Origin: CAYYWP01 sp050176585
Lineage (GTDB): Bacteria; Desulfobacterota; Binatia; HRBIN30; CADEER01
Direction of reading: 5' to 3'
Length of the DNA: 64,000 bases
Assembly (NCBI GenBank): GCA_050176585.1
Contig: JBFXHX010000001.1
Location: 124,001 to 188,000 of the forward strand
The notes under the pieces were generated by a model. It was not told the origin of the DNA. It worked only from the letters and a program-made list of their open reading frames with translations, and searched no databases. This document shows, in pieces, positions 9,005-17,773 of the stretch (positions are counted from its first letter, which is position 1; each line of letters opens with the position of its first letter). The position numbers were made by a program, and so were the translations under genes.

Positions 9005-9883
9005 GTGGACATCGGCCGAGAGCAAATCCGGGCGGGACTCGAGCGCTCCCGCTACATCACCACCGAGGCGGTCGAGACGGTCCTCTACCTCTCCCTCAGC
9101 CTCGAAAAGCCGCTGTTGATCGAGGGACCCGCCGGAGCCGGCAAGACCGAGATCGGGAAAGTGCTCGCCGACACGCTCGAGACCGAGCTGATCCGGTTGC
9201 AGTGCTACGAGGGCCTGGACGAAGCGAAAGCCCTGTACGAGTGGAATTATCAGAAACAGCTGCTGCGCATCCAAGCCGATCGCGATCAAGGCGTGAGCGG
9301 CGAAGAAATGACCCAGCATGTGTTTGCGCGCGACTTCCTGCTGGAGCGGCCGCTGCTGCGCGCCATCACCACGCCGCGGCGATCGGTGCTGCTGATCGAC
9401 GAAGTCGACAAGGCGGACGAGGAATTCGAGGCGTTTTTGCTCGAGCTGCTGTCGGACTTCCAGGTCACCATCCCCGAATTGGGCACGATCCGCGCCGCGC
9501 ATCGGCCGGTGGTGGTGCTCACGTCGAACCGCGCGCGGGAGCTCTCCGAAGCGCTCAAGCGCCGCTGCCTGTACCTCTGGCTCGACTTCCCCGGTGTGGA
9601 GAAGGAGCGCGAGATCATCGCCCTCAAGGTTCCGGAGCTCGAGCCGGCCCTGCAGGGCCACGTGGCCCGCTTCGTCAATGGATTGCGCAAGCTCGATCTC
9701 CACAAGGCGCCGAGCATCGCCGAGACGCTCGATTGGGCGCGTGCGCTGCGCGCGCTGCAGATCAAGGAGCTCAACCCCGCCGCCGTGCGCCAGACGCTGA
9801 ACCTCGTGCTCAAGCACGCCGAGGATCTGCGCAAGGCCGAATCCAAGGTATCCGCGCTCATCAGCTCCGCCACCAAACCATGA
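9005..9883 (+). CDS. MoxR-family AAA+ ATPase (CoxD-like)
   Basis: A 292-residue AAA+ ATPase with Walker A GPAGAGKT (about residue 40), Walker B VLLIDEVDKAD and a sensor segment VVVLTSNRARELSEALKRR. This form belongs to the MoxR branch that works as a chaperone with a VWA-domain partner to mature metalloenzymes, for example CoxD with CoxE in CO-dehydrogenase gene clusters. No CO dehydrogenase is in the window, so the client is unknown. GTG start at 9005. Its TGA overlaps the ATG of the VWA partner downstream. Confidence 0.9.
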   Translation: MDIGREQIRAGLERSRYITTEAVETVLYLSLSLEKPLLIEGPAGAGKTEIGKVLADTLETELIRLQCYEGLDEAKALYEWNYQKQLLRIQADRDQGVSGEEMTQHVFARDFLLERPLLRAITTPRRSVLLIDEVDKADEEFEAFLLELLSDFQVTIPELGTIRAAHRPVVVLTSNRARELSEALKRRCLYLWLDFPGVEKEREIIALKVPELEPALQGHVARFVNGLRKLDLHKAPSIAETLDWARALRALQIKELNPAAVRQTLNLVLKHAEDLRKAESKVSALISSATKP

Positions 9884-10992
9884 AGTCGCAGTTGCTGGGG
9901 TTCTTCGATGCGCTGCGGCAGAGCGGCTTGGCGCCGAGCGTGGGCGAGACGATCGACGCCGCGGCCGCCGTGCGCGTCGCCGGCATCGATCGGGCGGAGC
10001 TCCGCGAGGCGCTCGCTGCCTCCCTGGTGAAAGATCACGCCGATCGAGCCCAGTTCGATGCCGTGTTCGACCGCTATTTCGCGCTCTCCGCGCCGGGTGG
10101 GCGCCCGAAGACCCGCGACGCCGCCAGCGGATTGGGCGCGGGTCGCTTCGGTTCTGGCGAAGGCCGCGGGCAGCCGCAGGAGAAAGGTCGCGGCCAGCGC
10201 CATCCGGAAGCGCCGGAGCCCGACGCACCGGCGGCCACCCCTGCCGAGCACGCGCACCGCGCGCGCGACCTCGCGCGCACCCGCGCACTCGCGGCGAAGC
10301 CGTTTCGCGACATGCAGCCGCGAGACGTCGAGGAGCTCGACGCTCTGGTGGCGGAGCTCAGCCGACGCCTGCGCGCGCGCTTTGCCCGTCGCCAGCGGCG
10401 CGCCGCGCGCGGCCGCGTCGACATGCGCCGCACGTTGCGCCGCGCGCTGTCGCGCGGTGGCGTGCCGATCGAGCTAGTTTTCCGCGAACGGCGGCCGCGC
10501 AAACCGGATCTGCTGGCCCTGGTGGATCTCTCATATTCCACGGCGACGGCGGCCGAGTTTCTGCTCGCCCTGCTGAGCCCGGCCCGTCAGTACTTCCGCC
10601 GCCTGACCCTGCTCGCGTACGTCGACCGCCCCTGCGCGGTGTCGTTCGAGCACGGTCACGTCGTTCCCCACGAGCCCCTCGATCTCAACGCGCGATCGGA
10701 CTTCGGCGCGGTGCTCAAGCAACTGGCTGAGCGCTGGGAGGTCGTGCTCGGCCGCAACACCGTGCTGCTGGTGCTCGGCGACGCGCGCAACAACCGCCGC
10801 CCGCCGCGTGCGGACCTGCTGGCGCGATTACACCGAGAGGTGCGGCGGTTGGTGTGGCTCAATCCCGAGCCGCGCGATCGCTGGAATACCGGCGACAGCG
10901 CGATGGACACCTACGCGAGACACGTCGATGCGTTGCTGGCGGCGTCGAGCCCGAGAACGTTGACCGCGGCGCTGGACGAGCTCGCACTGTAG
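9880..10992 (+). CDS. VWA-domain protein, CoxE family
   Basis: A 370-residue partner of the preceding MoxR ATPase, joined by an ATGA overlap. After a helical N-terminal section and a low-complexity, charged linker (about residues 75-125), the C-terminal half carries the von Willebrand A fold with a MIDAS-like DLSYS (DxSxS) metal site and LVLGDARNN. The CoxE-type family acts with CoxD-type ATPases in metal-centre assembly; the target here is unknown. A second, more distant pair lies at 43.1-45.7 kb. Confidence 0.87.
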   Translation: MKSQLLGFFDALRQSGLAPSVGETIDAAAAVRVAGIDRAELREALAASLVKDHADRAQFDAVFDRYFALSAPGGRPKTRDAASGLGAGRFGSGEGRGQPQEKGRGQRHPEAPEPDAPAATPAEHAHRARDLARTRALAAKPFRDMQPRDVEELDALVAELSRRLRARFARRQRRAARGRVDMRRTLRRALSRGGVPIELVFRERRPRKPDLLALVDLSYSTATAAEFLLALLSPARQYFRRLTLLAYVDRPCAVSFEHGHVVPHEPLDLNARSDFGAVLKQLAERWEVVLGRNTVLLVLGDARNNRRPPRADLLARLHREVRRLVWLNPEPRDRWNTGDSAMDTYARHVDALLAASSPRTLTAALDELAL

Positions 10993-11076
10993 CGCATGGC
11001 GCACGCTCCGGGACGCGGCCGCCTGTCTTCGCCCGGACGCGTGCGGGGCCGCGTCCGGCTATGATACGAGCACGCC

Positions 11077-12018
11077 ATGGAGCTCGACATCCGCCCTCTG
11101 GCCGAAACGGAGCTCGCCGAAGCGGAGCGCATCTTCCGGCTGGCGTTTGGCACCTTCATCGGCATCCCCGACCCTCTGACGTTCACCAACGATTGCGCGT
11201 TCATCCGTTCGCGGTGGCAGATCGATCCTAGCGCCGCGTTTGCCGCCGTGGCGGACGGTCAGCTCGTGGGCACGAACTTCGCCGCGCATTGGGGCACCTT
11301 CTCGTTTTTCGGCCCGCTGACGGTGCGGCCGGACTACTGGGATCGCGGCGTCGCGCACCGGCTGCTCGATGCCACGATGGAGCGCATGGACATGTGGCGG
11401 GTGACGCATGCCGGGCTGTTCACCTTCCCGCAGAGCCCTAAACACGTCGCGCTCTACCAGCGCTACGGGTTCTATCCCCGGTTTCTCACCGTGATCGCGT
11501 CAAAGCCGGTGACGCCGCGCGCGGCGATGCGCCGTACGGAATGTTTCTCGGCCCTCAGTCCCGGCGAGCGCAGCGCGTCGGTCGCCGAGTGCCGCGCGCT
11601 TACCGATTCAATCCATCCGGGGCTCGACGTGTCGAGCGAGATCGAGGCGGTGCAGCAGCACGCGCTCGGCGATACGGTCCTGCTCGCCGAAGACGGCGAA
11701 TTAGCGGGTTTCGCCGTCTGCCACGTCGGCCCCGGCACCGAAGCGGGAAGCGGAGTCTGCTACGCCAAGTTCGCCGCGGTGCGCAACGGCCCGCTGGGCC
11801 CCGGCCGCTTTGAACGCCTGCTGGATCTCATCGAGCGCTTCGCGGCCATGCGCGGCGCGCAACAGCTCGTCGCCGGCGTGAACACCGGGCGTGACGCAGC
11901 TTATCGCGCGCTGCTCGCCAACGGCTTCCACGGATCGACCCACGGCTTGGCAATGCAGCGGCCGAACGAGCCGGCGTTCAATGGCCCGGAGGCGTTCGTT
12001 CTCGACGACTGGCGCTGA
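11077..12018 (+). CDS. GNAT-type N-acetyltransferase, two-domain
   Basis: A 313-residue protein with an N-terminal GNAT fold. The acetyl-CoA-binding region is around LTVRPDYWDRGVAHRLLDAT, followed by the family-typical HVALYQRYGFYPRF segment. A second, weaker GNAT-like half follows, with FAVCHVGPG and a final YRALLANGFHGSTHGLAMQR. The acyl acceptor cannot be told from sequence. It is monocistronic and ends nine bases from the convergent DNA ligase gene. Confidence 0.8.
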   Translation: MELDIRPLAETELAEAERIFRLAFGTFIGIPDPLTFTNDCAFIRSRWQIDPSAAFAAVADGQLVGTNFAAHWGTFSFFGPLTVRPDYWDRGVAHRLLDATMERMDMWRVTHAGLFTFPQSPKHVALYQRYGFYPRFLTVIASKPVTPRAAMRRTECFSALSPGERSASVAECRALTDSIHPGLDVSSEIEAVQQHALGDTVLLAEDGELAGFAVCHVGPGTEAGSGVCYAKFAAVRNGPLGPGRFERLLDLIERFAAMRGAQQLVAGVNTGRDAAYRALLANGFHGSTHGLAMQRPNEPAFNGPEAFVLDDWR

Positions 12019-12027
12019 GCGCGCGGA

Positions 12028-13677
12028 TCAGCGCAAGAAGCGCCGCACCTCGTCAACGGTGTCCGCCTCGTCCGCCGGCTTGTCGTCGCGCACGCGCACG
12101 ATGCGCGCGAATCGCAGCGCCAAGCCCGGGGCATAACGCGGGCTCCGCTGGACGCCGTCGAAGCGCACCTCGACCACCAGTTCCGGGCGCACGGATACGG
12201 TCCCGTGCGCCTCGCTGGTCTTGAGCGCCAGTAGGCGTTCGGTGAGCGCAGCGAATTCGGCGTCCGTCGGGCCCTTGAACGTCTTGCCGACCGGCACGAG
12301 CCCGCCGCCGGCCGGATCGCGCGCCGCGAGATGATAGTTGCTGAGCCAATTCCGGCGGCGGCCGTAGCCCCAATCGGCGGCGTGGATCACGAGGTCGAGC
12401 GTGACGCTGTGCTTCACTTTGAGCCAGGCGGCACCACGCAGCCCCGGCGTGTAATGGCTGCCGACAGCCTTGGCCATCACGCCTTCGTGTCCCGCGGACA
12501 CCGCCTCGTGGAAGAATGCTTCGCCGGCGGCGGGAGTCGCCGGCTGCAGTTGCGGCACGCAGTCGAGCGCCCCGCGCGCGGCTTGTAACGCGTGCCAGCG
12601 CGCGGTCAACGGGCGGTCGAGGAGCAGCGCGTCGCCGTCCCGCAGCAGGTCGAACAGGAACAACTGCACAGGTACGTCGCGCGAGGCGGCTTCCACGTCA
12701 CGGGTGCGGCGGAACCGGCGCATGAGCTCCTGAAAGGGCAGCGGCCGCTCACCAGCCATTGCCAACACCTCGCCTTCGAAGATCGCGGTACCCGCGGCCG
12801 CATAGCGCCGGACCGCATCGGCGACGTCGGGCAGGCTGTCGGTGATCTCCTGAAGTCGGCGCGAGAAGATGCGCACCTCGTCGCCCTCTTTGTGTATCTG
12901 GACGCGCGCTCCATCGAGCTTCCACTCGAGGACGAGCTCCCCGCCGTGCGCGTTCCACGCTTCACGCACCGTCGCGGCCGATTGTGCGAGCATCGGCTTG
13001 ATCGGCTGGAACAGTTGCACCTGCACCGCGCTCAGCCGGGCGGGATCAGTGCGGCCGAGCGCTGCGACGTAGCCGAGGTCGCCGAGCGCCTGCTGCGCCC
13101 GGTGCACGATGTCGCGGTCCACGCCGCTGAGCGCCGCGATCGCGTCGATCACTATGCCCTCCTGCACGCCGTGGCGCATTTCGCCGACCACGATTTTCGC
13201 CAGGTACTTCGCTTCGACCGGCCTCGCGCGCCGGAAGAGTGCCGCGAGCCGCTCGATACGCCGCGTCCGCACACCGGCTCCCGGTTCCTCGGCCGCAATG
13301 GCGTCGAGCGCCGCGAATACCTCTGCAAGCAGAATGGGCTCCGCGTCGGGCGGAGGGCTCGCCAAAGCGCGCGCGACCACATCGCCGAAATCCGCGACAC
13401 CCGCCCAGTCGGCGTCGCCTTCGCGTTCGCCGCCGCCGGCCGCCTGCACCGCCTCCCAGACCGCGCGCCCACCGAGCGCCAAGCGCCGCCCGACGCCCTC
13501 CGGGAAGGCGCGGCCGAGCAGCAGGCGAACCGCGCGCTCGGCATCACCGGCCGGCAACGCGCCTAAATACTCCGCGACCAGCCGCGCCCGTTGCAGCCGG
13601 CTGGATGTGGCCGTTAGGCTTTCGCAAAGCTCCGCAAACGCTTCGAACCGCTGCGCGCTGCTCGTCTCGTCCGCCAT
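12028..13677 (-). CDS. ATP-dependent DNA ligase (archaeal/LigB-type)
   Basis: A 549-residue ligase that seals nicks using ATP rather than NAD+. The adenylation motif is WKLDGARVQIHK with the catalytic lysine at about residue 253. It is followed by FSRRLQEITDSLPD (motif Ia region), FEGEVLA (motif III), EGVMAKAVGSHYTPG (motif IV) and WLKVKH (motif V), with an OB-fold C-terminus. The long N-terminal helical DNA-binding domain and total length fit the archaeal-type monofunctional enzyme. It is transcribed divergently from lexA, 116 bases apart. Role in repair is inference. Confidence 0.93.
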   Translation of the reverse strand: MADETSSAQRFEAFAELCESLTATSSRLQRARLVAEYLGALPAGDAERAVRLLLGRAFPEGVGRRLALGGRAVWEAVQAAGGGEREGDADWAGVADFGDVVARALASPPPDAEPILLAEVFAALDAIAAEEPGAGVRTRRIERLAALFRRARPVEAKYLAKIVVGEMRHGVQEGIVIDAIAALSGVDRDIVHRAQQALGDLGYVAALGRTDPARLSAVQVQLFQPIKPMLAQSAATVREAWNAHGGELVLEWKLDGARVQIHKEGDEVRIFSRRLQEITDSLPDVADAVRRYAAAGTAIFEGEVLAMAGERPLPFQELMRRFRRTRDVEAASRDVPVQLFLFDLLRDGDALLLDRPLTARWHALQAARGALDCVPQLQPATPAAGEAFFHEAVSAGHEGVMAKAVGSHYTPGLRGAAWLKVKHSVTLDLVIHAADWGYGRRRNWLSNYHLAARDPAGGGLVPVGKTFKGPTDAEFAALTERLLALKTSEAHGTVSVRPELVVEVRFDGVQRSPRYAPGLALRFARIVRVRDDKPADEADTVDEVRRFLR

Positions 13678-13793
13678 TGTTGAGTCCCTGCCGGTCTTGA
13701 GTTCCTGCCGCGCAGACTGAGGCTACTGGAGCCTGCTCGGGGCGCGCGGGCGTTGCGCCTTCGCCGAATTTTCGCTATCTGTGTCCAGCCGCG

Positions 13794-14396
13794 ATGTACC
13801 TGACCAAACGGCAGAAAGAGCTGTTCGACTACCTCGAGGGATACATCGTTCGGCGCGGGTACGCACCGACATTCGAGGAAATCGGCGCGCGCTTCGGCCT
13901 CAGCTCACTCGCCACCGTTCACAAGCACCTGACCAATCTCGAGAAGAAGGGCCTCATCCGGCGTACCTGGAATCACAGCCGAGCCATCGAGTTGGTCCCG
14001 CAGGCGCCGGACAGCGGAGCAGTGACGCTGCCGTTGCTGGGGCGCGTGGCGGCGGGCCGGCCGGTCGAGATGTTGGAGACCGCCGATCACATCGCCGTGC
14101 CCGAGGAGTTCATCCGGCGGGAGAACACCTTCGTGTTGCGCGCCGTCGGCAGCTCAATGGTGGCTGACGGCATTCTGGACGGCGATTATCTCGTGGTCGA
14201 GCAACGCCCCACCGCCGAGAATGGCGAGACAGTAGTGGCGGTGGTGAACGGTGAGGCGACGGTCAAGCGGTTCCACCGCGAAAAAGGCGGCCAGATACGG
14301 CTGCAACCCGCCAACGACGCGATGCAGCCGCTAGTCGTGAAAGCGCGCGATTGCGAGATCCGCGGCGTCGTCGTCGCGGTCATGCGCAAGTATTAA
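13794..14396 (+). CDS. lexA: LexA repressor
   Basis: A 200-residue SOS repressor and S24-type self-cleaving protease. The N-terminal winged helix covers residues 1-65 (MYLTKRQKELFDYLEGYI, with recognition helix SSLATVHKHLTNLEKKGLI). The Ala87-Gly88 cleavage site (VAAGRP), catalytic Ser121 (VGSSMVADG) and Lys158 (EATVKRF) are all present, so RecA-stimulated autocleavage should be possible. The intergenic region towards the ligase gene is short; I could not identify a certain LexA box in it. Confidence 0.96.
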   Translation: MYLTKRQKELFDYLEGYIVRRGYAPTFEEIGARFGLSSLATVHKHLTNLEKKGLIRRTWNHSRAIELVPQAPDSGAVTLPLLGRVAAGRPVEMLETADHIAVPEEFIRRENTFVLRAVGSSMVADGILDGDYLVVEQRPTAENGETVVAVVNGEATVKRFHREKGGQIRLQPANDAMQPLVVKARDCEIRGVVVAVMRKY

Positions 14397-14584
14397 CTGC
14401 CCCCGGCCGGGCTCGGCGGTCGAGCGGTGTCGTAGCGCCAGGTGGGCGCTTGCGACCCGGATTGGGCGGACCGGCGTTCGCGCCCTAACACCGCAATCCC
14501 TTAATCCCCAACCCCCTGACCCGGTCCGCGGTGGCGGGTTCGCTGCAGCAAGCCGACTTGACCGGGTGACCAACGTAAGTTCCC

Positions 14585-16126
14585 ATGGCGCGCATGTGTC
14601 GACTTGCGCCCCTCACCGCCACCATCGCGGCCGCTATCGTCTTATCGTGCGCCGCGGCGCACGCCTTCGACCTGGACGATGTGGCACAACGCGCCGAAGC
14701 GCTCGCTGCCGAGCCATACAAGGAGCGCCAACAGAAGGTACCGGACTGGATGCTGGTCGGCTCGATGACCTACGACCAGTGGCGCGACATCCGCTTCCGC
14801 CCCGATCACGCGCTCTGGCGCGACCGCCAGCTGCCGTTCCAGGTGCAGTTCTTCCACCCCGGCTTGTATTACGATCGCACGGTGCGCGTGAACGTCATCG
14901 AGCCCGATGGCGTCCACCCGGTCCCATTCGACCCCGAGCGTTTCGACTACGGCAAGAACACCTTCGCCGATCGCATCCCGCGCGACATCGGCTACGCCGG
15001 ATTCCGCATCCATTATCCGCTGCGCAACCCGAACTACCTGGACGAGCTGATCGTCTTCCTCGGCGCCAGCTATTTCCGCGCTTTGGGCCGGGACAACCTG
15101 TATGGGCTCTCGGCGCGCGGGCTGGCGATCGATACCGTGGAGCCCTCCGGCGAGGAGTTTCCCGTATTCATCGAGTATTGGCTGGAGCCCCCCGCGCCCG
15201 ATGCGAACCACGTGGTCGTTTACGCTTTGCTGGACAGCCGCAGCCTGGCGGGCGCGTATCGGTTCGACATCAAGCCGGGTGAGCAAACGGCCGTCGACGT
15301 CGAGGCGAAATTGTATCCGCGCCGACAGGTCGCCAAGCTCGGCATCGCGCCAATGACCAGCATGTTCTTCTTCGGTGAGAACACGGTGCGCCATTTCGAT
15401 GACTTCCGGCCCGAGGTGCACGACTCGGATGGGCTGCTGATCCATTTCGCCGGCGGCGAATGGCTCTGGAGGCCGCTGGACAACCCGACCCGCATCAATA
15501 CGAGCAGCTTCGTTACCACCAACCCGAAGGGCTTCGGCCTCATTCAGCGGGACCGCGAGTTCGCCAGCTATCAGGATGTCGAGACGCGCGCCGAGCTGCG
15601 CCCGAGCGCCTGGGTGGAGCCGGCGGGTGATTGGGGGGAAGGCCACATTGAGCTGGTCGAGATTCCCACCACGAGCGAGCTCGTGGACAACGCCGTCGCG
15701 TATTGGGTGCCCGACAAGCCGCTACAACCGGGCTCGCCGCGCTCGCTGGAGTACACGCTCTATTGGTTCAGCGACGATCGCGCCCGTCCGCCCGGTGGGC
15801 GGGTGGTGGCGACGCGCCGGGACCGCGGCACCGTGCCAGGCGGCTACCGCTTCGTCGTCGACTTCAACGGCGACCGCTTGCGAGACCTTCCCGCCGACCG
15901 CCCGCCCACGGCGGTGATCAGCGCCGGTCCCGGACCCGACGCCGCCGACCTGCTCGATCAACACGTGGTCAAGAACCCCGGCACGGGGGGTTGGCGCGTG
16001 TCGTTTCAGCTCCGCCCCAAGACCAACGCTCCCGTCGAGCTCCGCGCATTTCTGACCGAAGCAGGTGACGTGCTCTCGGAAACGTGGTCGTATGGCTTGC
16101 TGCCCGAGGGTGCTACCGGGAAGTGA
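14585..16126 (+). CDS. opgG: periplasmic glucan biosynthesis protein, MdoG/OpgG family
   Basis: A 513-residue exported protein with a clear signal peptide (about residues 1-27, ending AHA). It starts the mature part with FDLDDVAQRAEALAAEPY, the characteristic OpgG/OpgD opening. It contains family signatures such as YDQWRDIRFRPDHALWR, FRIHYPLR, FLGASYFRALG, LYGLSARGLAIDT and APMTSMFFFGEN. These proteins act in the periplasm in making osmoregulated beta-glucans. The partner glucosyltransferase OpgH is not in the window. An ATG nearby (14594) would trim three residues. ctaA follows five bases downstream. Confidence 0.94.
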   Translation: MARMCRLAPLTATIAAAIVLSCAAAHAFDLDDVAQRAEALAAEPYKERQQKVPDWMLVGSMTYDQWRDIRFRPDHALWRDRQLPFQVQFFHPGLYYDRTVRVNVIEPDGVHPVPFDPERFDYGKNTFADRIPRDIGYAGFRIHYPLRNPNYLDELIVFLGASYFRALGRDNLYGLSARGLAIDTVEPSGEEFPVFIEYWLEPPAPDANHVVVYALLDSRSLAGAYRFDIKPGEQTAVDVEAKLYPRRQVAKLGIAPMTSMFFFGENTVRHFDDFRPEVHDSDGLLIHFAGGEWLWRPLDNPTRINTSSFVTTNPKGFGLIQRDREFASYQDVETRAELRPSAWVEPAGDWGEGHIELVEIPTTSELVDNAVAYWVPDKPLQPGSPRSLEYTLYWFSDDRARPPGGRVVATRRDRGTVPGGYRFVVDFNGDRLRDLPADRPPTAVISAGPGPDAADLLDQHVVKNPGTGGWRVSFQLRPKTNAPVELRAFLTEAGDVLSETWSYGLLPEGATGK

Positions 16127-16131
16127 CGGCC

Positions 16132-17121
16132 ATGGACGCGAGCGCAACCGAGCGCGCAGCGGCGCCTGCCGCGCGTGCGGATACCCGGACAGCGGGTCGC
16201 ACCGCCTACACTCGCTATGCATGGGGCGTGCTCGCGTTCACGCTTCTGGTGATTCTGTGGGGCGCGTTCGTGCGCGCCACCGGCTCGGGCGCGGGCTGCG
16301 GCAATCACTGGCCGCTCTGCAACGGAGAGGTGGTGCCGCGCGCGCCGGCGCTGCAAACGCTGATCGAGCTCGGCCACCGCACGACCAGCGGCCTGGCGCT
16401 GCTGCTCATCGCCGGCCTGGTCGTGGGAGCTTGGCGCGGTTACCCGCGCGGTCACCCCGTGCGGTGGGGGGCTGCGCTTTCCGCCGTCTTGATCGTCAGC
16501 GAGGCGCTCATCGGCGCCGGTCTCGTGCTGCTCGAGCACGTCGCCGAGGATACCTCGGTGGCGCGCGGGTACTGGGTCGCCGGCCATCTGGTCAATACGT
16601 TTTTGCTGGTAGCGGCTTTAAGCGTGACGGCGTGGTGGGCGTCTGGAGGGGGCGCGCCGCGTATCCGCGGGCGCGCGCCATTGGCGGGGGCCCTGCTCGC
16701 GGTGAGCGCCGGCGTGCTGCTCCTCGGCGTGAGCGGTGCGATCACCGCGCTCGGCGACACCCTGTTTCCCACGGCGACGCTAGCCGAGGGCAAGGCGATG
16801 ACATTCTCGGAGACCGCGCACGTCTTCGTTCGCTTGCGCGTATGGCACCCCGCGCTCGCCGTCGCGATCGGCCTGGCCGTCCTGCTGGTGGCCGGGTACG
16901 CGACGCGGCAGCGCCCGCTACCAGCGGTGCGCCGGTGCGCGACCGCCCTCGCCGCCTTGTGGGCGGTGCAGCTGGTGCTCGGCGCTGCGAACGTCTACCT
17001 CCTCGCGCCGATCAGCTTGCAGCTGGCACACCTGCTGGTGTCCGATCTCATCTGGATCGCACTGGTGCTGCTGTCGGCGAGTGCGTTGAGCACGCACCCC
17101 GAACGGGTGCCGGCGAGCTGA
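16132..17121 (+). CDS. ctaA: heme A synthase, COX15/CtaA family
   Basis: A 329-residue polytopic membrane protein with about eight hydrophobic helices. The first helix runs into the signature WGAFVRATGSGAGCGNHWPL followed by CNGEVVP and a helix with the heme-ligand candidates ELGHRTTSG. The second half repeats the fold with HPALAVAIG and LQLAHLLVSDLIW. The family converts heme O to heme A for cytochrome oxidase. The ATG at 16132 gives a normal length; an upstream start inside opgG is possible. No cytochrome oxidase or ctaB genes are in the window. Confidence 0.9.
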   Translation: MDASATERAAAPAARADTRTAGRTAYTRYAWGVLAFTLLVILWGAFVRATGSGAGCGNHWPLCNGEVVPRAPALQTLIELGHRTTSGLALLLIAGLVVGAWRGYPRGHPVRWGAALSAVLIVSEALIGAGLVLLEHVAEDTSVARGYWVAGHLVNTFLLVAALSVTAWWASGGGAPRIRGRAPLAGALLAVSAGVLLLGVSGAITALGDTLFPTATLAEGKAMTFSETAHVFVRLRVWHPALAVAIGLAVLLVAGYATRQRPLPAVRRCATALAALWAVQLVLGAANVYLLAPISLQLAHLLVSDLIWIALVLLSASALSTHPERVPAS

Positions 17122-17196
17122 TTCGCAGCGTCGCCACGCACGTGTGCACGCGTTGCGGTGTGCGTGCTTCAGGTGTCGCGCGATATCTGGGGGCAC

Positions 17197-17236
17197 GCAT
17201 CGCGTAGCGATGCCGCGGGTATCCGCCGCGGCATCG
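17197..17236. repeat. REP-like palindromic element (copy 1)
   Basis: Intergenic. GCATCGC-GTA-GCGATGC (17197-17213) is a 7-bp perfect hairpin with a 3-base loop. It overlaps a second perfect 11-bp inverted repeat, CGATGCCGCGG (17208-17218) and CCGCGGCATCG (17226-17236), with a 7-base loop, so two alternative structures are possible. No T-run follows, so it is not a classical terminator. A related hairpin lies at 25302-25320. Confidence 0.6.
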
Positions 17237-17391
17237 ACACCGCCCTCCGGGGGCGCCGCTCCGCGCCGCCGTGCGGGCACAGTCCCGCGCTAACGCCAGA
17301 AGAGGAGACAAACGTGCGCAAACGAACGGTGCTACGCGGCGCACGTTTGCTCGACGGCGGCGGGCGGTTGAATTGGCAGCGGCCCGCCTAA

Positions 17392-17523
17392 CTACGCTGG
17401 CGGGGCGGGCGTCGCCAGCGGGGTCGGTGTATGAGCGGGCGAGTGATCTCTCCTGCACCCGGGCGCCGCCATGGCCAATCCGATGAGCGCGAGCAGCAGG
17501 ATACGACGAAGCGTGCGATGCAT
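17392..17523 (-). CDS. very small lipoprotein (43 residues)
   Basis: ATG at 17521-17523 is preceded by a purine-rich Shine-Dalgarno (GGGAGAGAGGAGAGCCCC). The product has a basic start (MHRTLRR), a hydrophobic run and a lipobox-like AAPGC around Cys23, then a short Pro/Thr/Ala-rich tail (PTPLATPAPPA). This is a signal peptide plus a tail, resembling entericidin-type or other mini-lipoproteins, but no family is recognised. It stands alone between ctaA and the P450 gene. Confidence 0.5.
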   Translation of the reverse strand: MHRTLRRILLLALIGLAMAAPGCRRDHSPAHTPTPLATPAPPA

Positions 17524-17773
17524 GGGGCTCTCCTCTCTCCCAACTGCGGCAGACTGATGGAGCTGATCGTGAACGGGCGGTCGTCTGCGGCCGTCGACTG
17601 CTGACCGCGGCCGGCGCCCTCGACAGGTTCCGGTGCGTACATGGGGAAATCGGCCGTCGGCTGGCTTAGCCATAGCGCGCTCCTCTCCCGCGCCCCAAAG
17701 CATCGCGCCGGCCCGCCCTGACTGTCAATCCGGGTTCGGCGGATCGCGTGTGTGCTGGTGTCCACGTGACGCC

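Noticed and set aside
8624..10288. A 554-codon minus-strand frame opposite the MoxR/VWA genes.
   Set aside because: Low-complexity product; the plus strand has clear ATPase and VWA motifs.
13720..13734. AGGCT-N5-AGCCT as a LexA operator.
   Set aside because: Short arms and only one copy; it does not match a LexA motif I know well, so it is mentioned only as a candidate.
17314..17391. A 25-residue frame with GTG start and GAGGAG upstream (contains LRGARLLDGGG, like an amidohydrolase N-terminus).
   Set aside because: Too short and lacks any further domain; may be a remnant, but there is no supporting sequence around it.
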